A DNA stretch of 64,000 bases from Gracilaria domingensis (lineage: Eukaryota > Rhodophyta > Florideophyceae > Gracilariales > Gracilariaceae), in NCBI GenBank assembly GCA_022539475.1, contig VCMS01000294.1, positions 62,001 through 126,000 on the forward strand, given 5' to 3'. Of the stretch, positions 10,391-22,006 are shown piece after piece. The notes under the pieces were generated by a model. The model made no database searches, had not been told where the DNA came from, and saw only the letters and a list, made by a program, of their open reading frames with translations. A program made the position numbers and the translations under genes. Numbering within the stretch: position 1 is the first letter of the stretch; each line of letters opens with the position of its first letter.

Positions 10391-11687
10391 CTACTCGACC
10401 CATTTGGTATCACCGGCAAGCAAATTATCGCCCGGCACAGGGCCGGGTGACGGGGCGAGCACAGTCATACTGTTCCTTTCTATATCAACTTTTACAACAT
10501 GCAAGAAGCCGAACAAGGGCATGTCAAAAACGTCCTTTTCTTCTTTTGCCTGACTAACCGCGAGCACGTTGTGCAGGACATCAGCTACAGACGTAATACG
10601 AACTGGCTTCAATGGATCCCGAGAACTGGACGCCCCGCGGGCAGGACGCTGTCGGGGACGACTGTGGCCTCCCCGCCAATGCGCAAGACGGTCACTTTGT
10701 CGAAATCAAGCGCCGTGGAAAAAGGACTGAGTCTGTTATCACTGCCGTAGAAGTAGGCCTTGATAGCCGCTGATCGCAAAGATTGTCTTGTCTCCTCGTC
10801 CCTGGAAACGACACCGCCGCTCTTCGCTAACAAAACCGCCTCGGAGGGGGTGCTTTCAAAGGTAGTTTTGATGGCCGCGTAGAGGCGTTCAGCGCCCAAA
10901 ACAAAAACGACATCAGCCCTGATAGCGCGAATGGCCTGAATGACACCGGTCTGTTCCATCCTTTGCTAGAATATCGCCGCTGGTGTCTGCCAGAACGCCC
11001 ACCCATGGGCTGAGATGGGACTGCCCAACACCTTGTCCACCAGCGCGCCGAGCTTGTTAAACGCATTCTCGCTAACCGGCACATTGTCCCTCGGTGAGTG
11101 ATGGCCAACCATCATGGTGGCCAAGCGCTTGTGTACCAGATTGCCAGCTTCCAGATCAAGGTGAGAAACTTGCGAGATTGCAATAGCGGCCGGCATAATA
11201 CCCACCGCGCCGCCGGCACACGGGTCCATATCAGCAACAACGGCAGTGCGGTTGGCACGCTCACAGTACGCAACGAGAATGTTGACGAGTGCAGTCTTTC
11301 TACAGTCGTGTGGACCAGCGACGATGGCACGCGGCCCAGGAATGCCTGCCCGGCGCGCAATCTCACGCTTGTTCTGCAGAATTGAGTGCGCGTTGATATA
11401 CCACGGCATGGGGGTCTCATTCGCCGTGTACGCCATGACGTGCTCGGGCGCGCGCAGCGTAAGCTCCGCGCCATGCCACGTGAAGGCGGCGGCGTTGAGG
11501 GCGGCGGCAGATGGTACGGCTTGTTCTGCGCGAGCGCGAGTCCGAACAGCTCGGCCGATCCGGTGCGCAGCGTGAGGCTGGCAGACGCGAAGTCGGGCGG
11601 GATCTCGAAGAGCAGCTCGTGCTCGGACGGAAGCGTGAAGTTCCGCGCGGGATGGTCCGCGGCTTGGGCGGCGTCGTCTAGCGCCAT
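10391..11687 (-). CDS. CLP1: polyribonucleotide 5'-hydroxyl-kinase CLP1-like, frameshifted
   Basis: CLP1 is a nuclear P-loop RNA kinase of the mRNA 3'-end cleavage factor and, in animals, of the tRNA-splicing complex. ATG at 11687 is followed by the N-terminal domain (FTLPSEHELLFEIPPDF, then AFTWHGAELTLRAPEHV and ETPMPWYINAH). The P-loop region is GPRAIVAGPHDCRKTALVN and the central domain has LLAKSGGVVSRDEETR. The end is VDIERNSMTVLAPSPGPVP, with the stop at 10391. The length, about 430 codons, matches the 425-450 residues usual for CLP1. Three frame changes (near 11510, 10965 and 10612) split it. The Walker A motif reads GPHDCRKT instead of the usual GPTDVGKS/T. Given the error-prone neighbourhood, base errors are as likely as true decay. 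It is convergent with clathrin. Confidence 0.8.
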
Positions 11688-12068
11688 GGCGAGGCTGCAC
11701 AGCGCGGACGGCGAGCGCGGCGCATTGGGAGGGCGCATCGAAGGGGGGGACAGGCGCGGAGGGCGTGCGGGACGGCGGGCGAAGCGGCCGCGGCGAAGAG
11801 GCGCGCAGTGCTCTTCGCCACCGCCACGTTGACGCAGCTGTGTGCCACACACATCTCCTTTTGAGAACGCCGACCCAAATGGCGCGCGTGGCGCCATGGA
11901 GCGCGACGCCATTGGCCCTGTCCGCCGCGTCGCAAAGAAGACGCGCCCTTCTCCGACGCGCGCGACAGCGTTCTGTCGCGCCACCTCGCGCTTGTGTTCG
12001 AGCTTGTCGCCGCAGGCGCTCGACGAGAGACGGAGCGACCGGGATTGTGGTCTCCGCTCCGCGCAGCC

Positions 12069-12754
12069 ATGGCGTCGGCATCCACCACGCTGCTGCGTCC
12101 GTACTCTGGCCGCGTGCACGCCGCGCACGCTGCTGCTTCGCATGAGACGCTCATGGCCTCCATGATGGCGCGCTCCGCACCCAGGGTCATGTTCCGCTCG
12201 CAGCTCGTGCGCCACTTCGTCACCGCCTTGGAGCTTCTCGCCCCGTCAACGCCATCGTCATGTTTATCACCCTGTGCGCGTTGCACATTCGCTTTGTCAG
12301 GAACGATGGCTGTGCCTCCGTGTTGAACGATTCAGATCTCGTTCCGTATCACTTTACTGAGCGCGAGCCGCCCATCGTCGAGTTTGTCATTGTGCCACGC
12401 GCCCGCTGTAGTGCTCTCCACAAGCTTCGCTTCTCGAAACTGCAGGAATGTATTGAGCCGCTCTTCCACCTATCCGTGCATTGAAATTTAATATTGCCGA
12501 TGTGCTTGCTGACATGATGCGTGATATAGCCCAGGCGAATTGAAGTCGATGACGATGTTTTACTGTCATCGCTCCTAGATGTTGACTGCGACAAGATTGA
12601 CTACGACGGGACAAAACACTTAAAGAAGAGCCGTGGATATTTTGTAGGATACAACTTGTTACAGAGGATACAGAAGCTGGGTTTTGGCTTTAAGTGCTCA
12701 GGTCATAGTACCGAAATTGTGGAAGGCAGTCCTTCATGTCTCGAGCAAAGTTAG
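12069..12754 (+). CDS. possible membralin-like N-terminal fragment
   Basis: Divergent from CLP1. From ATG 12069 there is an N-terminal stretch, then a hydrophobic segment (AIVMFITLCALHIRFV, about 12254-12300) that could span the membrane, then PPIVEFVIVP. After frame changes come KFNIADVLADMMRDIAQAN and DDVLLSSLLDVDCDK. The order of a membrane segment followed by a luminal region with D-D-V-L-x-S-S is reminiscent of membralin (TMEM259), an ER protein. The resemblance is by eye and weak. The reading ends at a stop at 12752-12754, and the hAT element follows. It could be another single-pass ER protein. Confidence 0.3.
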
Positions 12755-12869
12755 GCAAACTGTTGCAATCATCTACGAGTTGCTTGTACGCCAAGGCTTG
12801 TTGCTTCCTGCTACAGTACTAACCTTCTGATTCATTCTGTTGTTGGATACCTTGCCTCTAACTTTCACG

Positions 12870-15342
12870 TCAATCCCGTTCCGAGGGGAACACTAAAGTA
12901 CTTCTATGAATTCCAGCTGTCGGACCGCCCAGAAGAGATCCAGATTGCGCAGAATTTTTTGAAGAACGGGACTGTAGAGTCTCCAGCTGTTCTTCTTCGT
13001 CATCTATTACGAATTCAGGTAAACGGCTCGTTTGAATCTCCTCTTGTAAATTGTCTCTATCAGAGTCAAAGACAGAGTTTGAAAACATTGTGTCGCTTGT
13101 CCCTGATATCTTACTGAGAAATCTTGCGTTCCAATGAGCAAAGATGATCTTTCCTATCCTTCTCTCACTATGCTTGCTCCGATATTTATTGTGTTGGGGC
13201 CCTTGAGCGATGTAACTGCGTTCTGCTGCACAGGAAGAGGGAGAGCACGACAGAGTTTTGCTTGCCAACTCTACTAGCTCCTGATTGCGTTGGTCAGCAG
13301 CCCTGCCCCACCAAACCAATGGTGCACCCCGATACTGTTGAAAGTATCGTACACTTTCAACATTCATTGAGCTCTGTTCATGCCACCGCAGCACCTGCGC
13401 ATCATACAGACGCAAAATTGTGTGCCACAGAGTCATGGACTCATCACCTCTAAAGGCACTGCAATAATGGCGAAGATGTGTTTTAAACGGTTCCATGTAC
13501 GGCGTTGTATCTCTCGGACACTGTACGGGATTCAACAAGTAGCCTGCGAAGTGGATATCGTCCAGTAGATGGACTTTCGTTCTTTGGGAGGCACGATCCC
13601 CCTGCTGTCTCCTTTTTCGAGCCTGAAAAACGACCAAGATCTCTTGTTTTCTTGGCACAGTAAGATCCCTTCCCGTTGGTACTCCTGTAAGACTTCTTTC
13701 AATTCCAAGGTCTTCGGAACAACATCCGCAACTGAACAGTTTTCACTGTTCCAGAAGCGCAAATATTTGCGTACAACACGCAACACTCTTCGAATTTCCG
13801 GCGTTTCTTCGAGTAGCTCATTGTCATTGATTGCGTTATCAAAGAAAATAACTCGGTCCTGTTCTGCCTTCTGGGAACGAGTTCGATAGAGAGTAGTGCG
13901 ATAATCGACTTCAGAAATAGCCTTAGAAAGAACAGGGTGGCAACGTATATAAGACTCCAGCATGTCCTCTACAACCGCAAATCGAGTAACGAAATGCCTG
14001 CGAGGAAGAACCGCAGAGAAGTTCGTCAAATCTTCGTCGCTATCACCCCTCGACCGTGATCGCAGCAAGCCCCTGTTCTTGAGACTTTCGTTGTGCGCAT
14101 GTATTAAACATTTGACCCTGGCCAGGAACAGTTTGTGGTTTCTTGTCTCCGTAACGACGTGGGCAACTCGAGAAAGAACCGTTTTGACCCATGAAAGCTT
14201 TCCGAAATCTTCCATTAGCAAATCGGACACATGCGCTTGATCCTGAATCTCTACTAGCCCTTTATACTTCAGGGTCAGTGCCTTCCTTGCATTAACACAT
14301 GCTTGGGCATTGTCACTTACCACGCCGCATATTCGTTCCATCCCAACAAGTGGTTCGACCGCATTCTCTACAACTTGCACATACTTTTCTGCTCCAGCAG
14401 TGGTGGACCCTGTAAAAACGGACTCGACAAAGAACGTGAGTTGTTGACACCTCTGCTGTCCCTCGCTTCGGAGTAGTACAGTGACAACAGTTGATGAATT
14501 TGTATCTTCCCATGCATCGAAAATAACCGTACCAAAACCAGACTGCAACCTGCTGCGCATACCTGAAAAAGAAATTCCTTTGATCTCATCAAAGTAAGAA
14601 TCCAAGAGTTCTCCCCAGAGTTTCTGAGAAGACGGCAAAAATCGATCCACATATCCAGGTCGCAACTTTCTAAGCATATGCACAAAGCCATTCTCCTGCC
14701 CTTCTTTTTGTCTACTATACTAAAGTGCCATCCACGTTCACAAACAGCTGCAATCAAAAGCCGGTTGATTTCCGCTGCTTCCTCTGTAGAGCACTGATCA
14801 ACCGTTGGCACTTCCAACTTCATCTTCTTGTACAAGGGGTGCTCCTTATCGAGGCTAGATCTCGTAATCCGCCGCACACCACCAGAACCCTCTTCGAAGT
14901 CGAGTAGCTCCTGTTTTGCAACAGTTTCTCCATCTACGCTTGATCGTCATTGAACCATCTCTTTAGATAGCGCTCTGCATCGTACGCTGATTGTCTCTCT
15001 TTCAGGAGTGCTCATCGCAAAGCAACGCACGTTATGCTGAGCCTGTTTGGTTGCGTGGTCTGTATCAAGTAGTGAGTTGTAATTTTTGCACTTCCACGCT
15101 TTACTGTCGAGATCATCCGCTTCAACCCAATGATGTCGCCAATATGCAAGTCGCCGTCCACTTCGCTTGTTTGATTGAGAACCACTGGATGTTCTTGAGT
15201 GACCAGTTTGCCCCTGAGAGTGGGGGACCCGAGTGCTAACATGCAAAGAGGCAAAAGGAAGAGAGAGTGCTTGTGATGTTCTTGGAGCTGTTGGTTGATT
15301 CGGTGATGGAAGTTGATCTTCTGTGTCTTCGTTGTTTTCCAT
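12870..15342 (-). mobile_element. hAT-family DNA transposon, transposase in pieces
   Basis: Read on the minus strand, a N-terminal frame (15342-14947) has WRHHWVE and WKCKNYNSLLDT, perhaps a degenerate BED-type finger. A DUF659-like segment follows (14877-14690: TVDQCSTEEAAEINRLLIAA). The catalytic core (14683-13532) contains TVIFDAWEDTNSS and ICGVVSDNAQACVNA. The C-terminal hAT dimerisation domain (13658-12870) has APLVWWG, LSCSPSSCAAERS and KIIFAHWN. The coding sequence changes frame near 14690 and near 13600 and has a stop between the first two parts, so it is inactive as read. No 8-bp TSD or TIR was confirmed, so the outer ends of the element are unknown. Confidence 0.8.
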
Positions 15343-15379
15343 TTAGTGCACTGGAGCCTGAGCAAGATGTAGTACGTCG

Positions 15380-15419
15380 AATAATCTCTCGTGATACAAT
15401 ATCGATTGAACGAGAGATT
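15380..15419. repeat. hairpin AATCTCTCGT/ACGAGAGATT
   Basis: A 10-bp perfect inverted repeat with a 20-base loop lies between the hAT and Harbinger transposase genes. It may belong to the end region of one of them. Confidence 0.45.
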
Positions 15420-15774
15420 AAGATTGATTTGTTAGAGAGTTTACGCAAACCGCATTTCTCGTGTAAACGGGAGTAGACACGAACGACACGTATGTCACGA
15501 AACTTTTATGCGTTGAATAGCTTTCCAAATCTTACGCCAAGCAAATCTCGTACCGAACGTACAAGGATATCGTCACCTGTTGACTTTTTAAGTCTGAGAT
15601 AAGACGGGCAGAACGCCACGCGACCTGAGATGTGAAGCGTCGTCTGTGCTTGTGATTTCACCTCGCGTAGTATACTGTGACATTCAATTGAACTATTGCA
15701 TCGCACCATTGCAAAGCTGAATTTGCACAACTCTAGTCGGGCTTCAAAAGCCTACTCTTTCTTTTCGTTGTTCA

Positions 15775-16916
15775 ATGGTACGCCAAAAGCAGTATACAAT
15801 TGGATATGCACGTCGTCGCTACCGACGCCGAAAGTTACTACTCGCCCTATCCATACAGTCCAATCTCTGTCCTTTGTTGCGCGAACATATGGCCAGACTT
15901 ACGAGAGAATCCAGTAGTGACTTGACTGCTCTCAAGCTGCGGATATGGAGCATCAAGACCCATTCGTTTAACATGAACTGTCTCTCGACGGAACAATGCC
16001 TCCATGATTTTCGCTTTCGTCCAAATGATGTTGGGCGAATATCAAATATCATTCATTGGAACCAACCGCACACCTCACGAAATAGATACCGATGTGACTC
16101 AATCACCGCATGTTGCATTGTCTTAAAGCGATTAGCATCAGCAATTACGTGGTATGATATGGAGTACATGTTCGGAATGAGATACTCGCACATAAGTGAG
16201 GTTTTTGGGAAGCAATAGAGCATTTTGTCGAAAACAAAGGTCATCTTGTGACATCGGTTCGCAATCATCTACTACAATCTAGAGCGCAGTTGTATGCGGA
16301 AGCTCTTACTCGTGTTGGTGCACCACTCGACAGTTGCGTGGGGTTCATAGACTGTACAAAAGTAAATATCTGCCGGCCAGGCGGGGATGGTAGCAATCAA
16401 AGATCTTGCTTCTCTGGACACACGCGGCGCCACTGTTTGAAGTATCAGACAATTTCTACTCCAGATGGTTTAATGTTTCATCTATTTGGACCTATTGTTG
16501 GTCGGCACCACGATCTCACTCTGCTGCGACGAAGTGGAGTGGAACAACAAATGGAGGAATGTCTTTTAATGAATGGGAGACAGTACTATCTGTACGGAGA
16601 TCCGGCATACGTTCTTCGACCATGGCTACAGACTGCATTTGAACGTGCAATTGCAACTGAGGATCAGAAAACATACAATACATCAATGAATGCAATACGG
16701 ACCTCCGTCGAGTGGAACTATAAAGATCTAAAGCAACTCTGGGTGCGAAACGGATTCTCGAGGCTTCTGTCTGTTCGCCGTTTTCCAGTGGCCCTGCTGT
16801 ACATTGCTTCGGCTTTATTACTGAACTTCAAAGTATGCATTGAGAAAGGAGGGCAGGCAAGCCATTTTTTTGGTTGTAAAGCACCAGATCTAGACCTTTA
16901 CTGCATGCTATGAACT
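15775..16916 (+). mobile_element. PIF/Harbinger transposase (DDE_Tnp_4 type)
   Basis: The main frame 16248-16916 contains VGFIDCTKVNICRPGG, FSGHTRRHCLKYQ, LFGPIVGRHHDLTLLR, YLYGDPAY and SVEWNYKDLKQLW. Counted in this frame, D35, D118 and E155 are the likely catalytic triad of the DDE nuclease that excises and inserts Harbinger elements. The N-terminal helical part is 15775-16218. The two frames are separated by one frame change near 16205, so a single indel or short intron lies there. PIF/Harbinger elements usually need a second, Myb/SANT-like protein; a candidate lies 4 kb away at 21004. TIRs and the 3-bp TSD were not identified. Confidence 0.82.
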
Positions 16917-17029
16917 TAATCTGGGTGAGAAAGGTCTTCCATTTCGGTCTGGATCTTTTGAACAAAGTGTAAGGATGTTCCAAACTACGTGGAATCTATG
17001 ATTGGTACCACTGCTTCACTGCTTAAAAC

Positions 17030-17690
17030 TAGCCGTGCAGACCTGTATCACCCAAAACTGTATAGACGACGGTAATGTTGCTGTGGGTGTGATGTTGTTG
17101 ACGATCACATTGCAAGGGACGTTTGTGACACCCAAGCGCTTCGTGCATATTTCCGAGTTCTTTCTGCACGACTCCTAGATTGTTATGAGCCTCAGTTAGA
17201 CGTGGGATACTTTACACAGCAATATTTTAACACAGAAGAGCGCGTTCAAACTTTCCAGTTTCGGCGTAGAGAACGCCAAGATTGTAGTAACCATCGGAGA
17301 AGCAGGGCTGGAGAGCAAGGGCGCGCTTAGAAAGGTTCCTTGCAAGCTTGGCGTCATCATGCTTGATTTGAGAACCTTTTCGCAGAGAGCCACAGTGAGA
17401 TTGATTTTGGCCATTTCGTAGTTTGAATTGCGGTATAGAACCTTCTGGTAGGCGAGAATGGCAACATCGGGGTTTCCTGCGTTCTTGTGGAGCACGCCGA
17501 GGTTGCACCATGCTTCGACGTGCGAAGAATTGTGCTGCAGACACAGCTCGTAGTACAAGAGAGCCTTTTGAGAGCGTCGGAGTATTGCTTGACAGCGTGA
17601 GCAGGAAGGCCGTCAATCTTCAAGCGCAGGCATACATCGCTGAGCAATGCGGGCGGCTGCAACGTCAGCGACGTATCGATACGATGATAT
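17030..17690 (-). pseudogene. TPR half of a SPINDLY/OGT-like protein
   Basis: Successive tetratricopeptide repeats are visible across frame changes: LKIDGLPAHAVKQYSDAL, SSHVEAWCNLGVLHKNAGN, FSDGYYNLGVLYAETGKFE, LTEAHNNLGVVQKELGNMHE and HTHSNITVVYTVLGDTG. They match the N-terminal TPR superhelix of SPINDLY-type enzymes, which binds protein substrates. On this strand no GT41 domain follows; the Harbinger gene lies just downstream. The matching catalytic half is on the opposite strand at 18951-20361, head to head with this part. That suggests an inversion inside one ancestral gene, or a mis-join. Two or more frame changes are present. Confidence 0.65.
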
Positions 17691-18950
17691 CACCGCACGA
17701 GGGCGAGACCGTGACGGCTCGTCTGAAAAGTCGGAACGCGTCTGGAAACTGCTCGGAGTTGTTGAACAAAATGGTGACCAGGACCTGCAGCGCGGGCACC
17801 GATTTGGGCGCGTTGCGCAACACGCGCCGCAACGTCTTCTCGGTGTTGGAACGCGCGCGTGCGCATGCTGCACGGTCAGCTGCTGCACATTGTTCTCATG
17901 GACGACCAGCAGTTCGGTAAATTCGGCAATGGCGTAGGGCAAATGAGGATTTGCCCCACACGAGACGCATCAAGAGCAGAAGTGCGCGGGCAAGCAGCCG
18001 CGTCTTGCATGGTGCGTGGGGGGAAAGACAGGACGTTGCGAACGTCGATGTGGGAGAAAATCCAGGAGCGCCTCAGCTCGCTCAGCGCGGAAATGTGGCG
18101 ATACACGCACAGCGGTGCGTGGCGCGGAAACACGGGCTGCAACAGCTGCAGAAAGCGTGGCAGTAACGCGCGGTGCAGCACGAGCTGGCGGACGCCGGCG
18201 GGCAGATTCCTGCAGTCGAACCGCGGCGCGGCGCGCAGCGGAGGCGGGGGCAACGGGGGCAATGGGGGCGGCGACGACGCGGAGGTGTAGCAGACTGCGG
18301 CGACCGAGGTGGAGGCATCGCAACGGATGCGAGCCGCACGACTGCGCGCGCATACTGCGTGTGGTCGTACTGCAGCGTGGACAGCGCACTGGTGACCGCG
18401 TGCTCCGCGGCGGCGTTGGGGCCGCACACGTACAGGAACGCAGCCCGCGATAGCAGTTCGTCGATGGGGGGCGCGAGGTGTGCTGGGGGGAACGGGAGCG
18501 GCGACTCGGGCCGCGGGGGGCGCCGCGGCGAGGAGGCACCGACGCGGTCATGGCGCCGGGTTGCGACCGGCGGTGGGCGCGAGGGTGAGCGCGCGGGTGG
18601 CGCCTTTGGCAAGGGGCCATGGGGGGTACTGGGGGGAACGGCGGCGGCGACGTGGGCGCGAGCGGCGCCGCGAGGCGGGGCGGCGACGCGGTCACGGCAC
18701 GAGGCTGCGACGGGCGGTGGGCAAAGTGGTGGCGCTCTGAGGGCGCTAGTGGCGAGATTGTGCTCGTTTACAGCGTGCCGCGCTCCTATTGGACGTTTCC
18801 GTTCGAAGCTGGCGCCTTTAGCGCCGCGCACGCCGTTTTGGCCCCGACAAGTTCTCCGTCGCGACGGCCGCGCACCTCTACCGGCGGCACCGTGTTCACA
18901 CAGCAACGGTCCTGGCGCAGCCGCCCGCCTTCTTACCGCGAATCTCTGCC
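17691..18950 (-). other. GC-rich stretch upstream of both GT41 halves, unassigned
   Basis: It is very GC-rich and open in several frames on both strands, so long frames here carry little weight. The most protein-like minus readings are LPAGVRQLVLHRALLPRFLQ, SALSELRRSWIFSHIDVRNV and AIAEFTELLVVHENNVQQL, followed directly by the TPR half. They may be its N-terminal region or a separate gene; no family is recognised. Two imperfect direct repeats sharing GACGCGGTCAYGGC lie near 18540 and 18690. Confidence 0.35.
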
Positions 18951-20361
18951 ATGGACCGCCCCCGCAGAGATCCCCCCCGCCCCCACGGGCAACACCATTG
19001 CCGTGCACTTGCTTCGTTGTTTGGAAAACGCGCCATGTGTGGGTCCAAGACGACCTCGCGGCTCGAACACGGACAGTCCGTTGCGGATAGAGTACCTTCT
19101 CCCAGACGTTTTCACACATTCAGTGAGCTACTTTGAGGCTCTCTTGCAGAAGTATGACACGACAGGGTTCAAAGTCTACGCATACGCAAATGTGGCACAA
19201 TCTGATCCGAAGACCGTCCGTTACCAGACGCTTTTCAAAGACCGATCACGAAATATTTGTGGTCTCACGTCGCCTGCCGCCGCAAAACTTATTGTCGAGG
19301 ACAAGATCGATATTTTGGTTGAGCTGGATCGGAATGTGGCCAACAATCGGCGGGGTGTAATGGCACTTCGGTTTGCACCGGTGCGGGTGTCATGGATTGA
19401 TTATCCAAACACGACTGAGCTGAAGGCTATACACTATCGGGTAACTGATCGCCCAATTGATCCACTCAATACGTCCCAGCAGTTTTCGAAGAGGCTGTGG
19501 CGACTTCTTGACCTTTTCCTTTGTTACATTCCATCTCTTGAGACCCCTGAACAGCCCTGTGAACCACCACTACAGTCATTCGGTGGCATTGTTACGTTCG
19601 GTTCCTTTCGTGTTCTGGCAAAAGTGCAGTAGCGAGCGATACGCTTATGAGCGCCATTTTCGAAGCGTGTTTCAAGTTCGCAATTGCTGTTGAAAGCAGG
19701 GCCGTTTGCGACCCCTACGACAAATAAGCGCATTGAACAGCTGTTTCTGAAACAAGCTGTCTCTCCCGAGATGCTTGACCTTGTTTCTCTCCTACCGTCT
19801 GCCATATCATACCTGCAGCTGTATCCTTACGTAGACGTCAGATTGGACCCGTTTCCATACGATGGGATAACTATTACGTGTGAAGCCATGTTCATGGGAG
19901 TACCGGTTATTACGATGGGCGCGCGATCTGAAAACGGCGACCATGCTCACAATGTTGGGGTCTCGTTGCAAACGGTCGAGGGACATCCAGAACTTGTTGC
20001 TTACACAGATGATGAATTCATCGAGAAGGCAGTCAGCTTTGGTACCGATCTGCCGCGCCTCAGATCTATTCGCAGCTCGCTTCGCACGGACATGATGGGA
20101 AGTCCGCTTGGGCAGGGTGACAGGTAAATGATGAACGTGGAGAAAATGCTCTGCGGAATGCGGGAAGAGAACGATGGAAAGATTGTGGAAGAAGGCAATT
20201 CGGTATCACTGACTACGAAATGCGAGGAAGTTCTCTCTGACTGTATTTTTGAATTGGAAGATGATTCTGTTGGATCTAGTCCGCCATGCCGCTCCACCTG
20301 TGAAATTTCGGACGAAGAAGAATCTGATGCGTTGGGGCTGGGAGCAAACAGTATTTCTTAA
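18951..20361 (+). CDS. GT41 catalytic half, SPINDLY-like O-fucosyl/O-GlcNAc transferase
   Basis: GT41 enzymes transfer fucose or GlcNAc to Ser/Thr of nuclear and cytosolic proteins. The catalytic domain is clear: LRIEYLLPDVFTHSVSYF, DKIDILVELDRNVANNRRG, APVRVSWIDYPNTTELKAIHY, FLCYIPSLETPEQP, GGIVTFGSFRVLAKV, then SLLPSAISYLQLYPYVDV, LDPFPYDGITITCEAMFMGV, and HAHNVGVSLQTVEGHPELV with the conserved HxHN. The end is VEKMLCGMREENDGKIV, with the stop at 20359-20361. Details such as DPFPYDG fit the SPINDLY branch, but donor specificity cannot be read from this. The frame changes near 19630-19690 and 20125, and also upstream of 19080. No TPRs precede it on this strand. The start at 18951 is only the first ATG of a plausible leader. 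Confidence 0.8.
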
Positions 20362-21003
20362 GAAAACCCGAGCGTCGATATGTGTACTGCAATCGAAAGT
20401 GTTGTGGCAACCATGAACAAGTAAAGCAAAATCCGGGCCAGTTGTTGAACACAATCTCGACCACTGTACGCCTCCAGGTTGTCATTGGACCCTGAAGGCA
20501 TCGTATATTCTTTCTCTTTGTGAAACCCGAACATTGTCTCCAGCACGTCGTAGCAGACAGTTATTTGTTAAAAGCTTTTGACGCAGGGAAATCAATCACG
20601 TGCTACTCTTGAGATTTAAGGATTCAATTCCGCGATGTACGGCTGCAGTACTTGTATCGTTATGCTTCGCATTTACTAAGTGAATGCTTTACTCCACTGC
20701 ATGCAAGCGCAGAAAGAGTGTTTACTATGGACAAGCAAGGCAATGAGCTGTTTGATATTCAACAAATCCGGTGAAGGCAACTTCCTGGTTCTAAACCTAT
20801 GCAGAACAGCTACTTCTACTCAATGAAAAGGGCCCTTCCGAGCCTGGAGCTCACTAATATGAGCAGAGCTCAATGTCGTTCAGTTTGCTTCATACTTGTA
20901 AAATGTCTTTCGAGAAAAACAATGTATGCAATGCACAGGAGCGACGAGCTACATATAATGATACGAAGTCATTGTAGTTTTCTACTCAAGGCGGCCATTA
21001 TGT
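20362..21003. other. unassigned stretch
   Basis: Short coding-like readings on the plus strand (RRYVYCNRKCCGNHEQVKQ near 20370; YASHLLSECFTPLHASAERV near 20660) are separated by stops and frame changes. They may be relics of a transposase. No family is recognised. Confidence 0.3.
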
Positions 21004-21897
21004 TTAGCATGTGTTTCCGTTCCTCCATTGCTTGCCTACGTTCTTCTTTCTCCAATTCAACCTCTTCTCCAAAGCCATCCTTCTTTCAGACTCAGACTTC
21101 AGCGTCTCGTAACGTTCAAGTTCTCTTTCCGCTCTACATTTTTCAACCTCTAACCTCTCCTGTTCCACCCTAATTCTTTCAGATTCTCTTTTCTGTTGTT
21201 CCCGAGATTGCTCCATTATAAGGGTCGTAATCGCATCATCAGATTGTAAAGCATCAACTTGTTTCACTCGTTTGGAATGAAAACTTGATTCAGGGCCAGT
21301 CACGTCGTGATTTTTGCGCTTAAGTTTAGAACTACGATTTAACGCTTTCGAACGTATCATTTCACCTGCCTCTATCAATTTGGTCTCCTTAGCCTGAAGT
21401 TCAGCTTTTTCCTGGCGAGTCTGTTCTGTTCTTTCATCTATTTCCAATATGAGGTCATCAAGTAGATTTTCTTTTTCTCCGTACTCCTCTGCAATGCCGC
21501 TTGCTCTCTCATTAACTTTGTTCTGCTCTCGACGAGCACAAACAAGACGTTTGAAACGGTCAATTAATGTCTTCTTGCTTGGTTTGTGCATGCAAGTAAA
21601 GGCACGGTGTGGAACTAGAGTCATGAATGTGGATATGACTTTGTCAAATAAAGATTCAGTTTCGCCCCATTGAGGAACATGTGCGTCTGCATCTCTTACT
21701 GAGCGTAAAAGGAAGAGATCATATGTGTCTGAAAAACGAAACCGCTTCAATTTTGTTTTCGCTTGCGACTGCGGTTTTGAAATTGAATGTTCAGGAGCGC
21801 TTTGGAAAGATAGTTGTGACGATGAATGAAGCTTCTCTGATTTTGCGTCTTTCAGCCCATCTGTAGGGTGGTTGTTGGAGCTTAAAGCATCAGCCAT
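21004..21897 (-). CDS. SANT/Myb-like DNA-binding coiled-coil protein, probably transposon-encoded
   Basis: An intact frame of about 298 codons from ATG 21897; an in-frame ATG at 21966 would add 23 residues. Residues about 50-130 (LKRFRFSDTYDLFLLRSVRD ... TLIDRFKRLVCARREQN) resemble a Myb/SANT-like helix-turn-helix. The second half is a long charged coiled coil (ESERIRVEQERLEVEKCRAE and on). Proteins of this layout are commonly the second gene of PIF/Harbinger and related transposons, where they carry the transposase to DNA. It may be the partner of the Harbinger transposase at 15775 or a lone leftover of another element. Unlike its host-gene neighbours it has no frame damage. Confidence 0.5.
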   Translation of the reverse strand: MADALSSNNHPTDGLKDAKSEKLHSSSQLSFQSAPEHSISKPQSQAKTKLKRFRFSDTYDLFLLRSVRDADAHVPQWGETESLFDKVISTFMTLVPHRAFTCMHKPSKKTLIDRFKRLVCARREQNKVNERASGIAEEYGEKENLLDDLILEIDERTEQTRQEKAELQAKETKLIEAGEMIRSKALNRSSKLKRKNHDVTGPESSFHSKRVKQVDALQSDDAITTLIMEQSREQQKRESERIRVEQERLEVEKCRAERELERYETLKSESERRMALEKRLNWRKKNVGKQWRNGNTC

Positions 21898-22006
21898 TCT
21901 GCCGCAGTTTGGCGGTATTGGACTGGAGAAGATGAGGTGGCATTGAGGAGTCGGTACGAAGTGCATCTCGTACGCAGCTGCGTTTACACGAAATATGGTA
22001 TTCCAA

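Noticed and set aside
10966-12215. Two overlapping long minus frames, 371 and 367 codons
   Set aside because: Only segments of each match CLP1. The remaining Arg/Ala/Pro-rich parts upstream of 11687 are open by GC bias.
18016-19119. Several 140-345-codon frames on both strands
   Set aside because: Extreme GC content keeps all frames open. Their composition is Arg/Pro/Gly-rich without motifs, and they overlap the GT41 halves.
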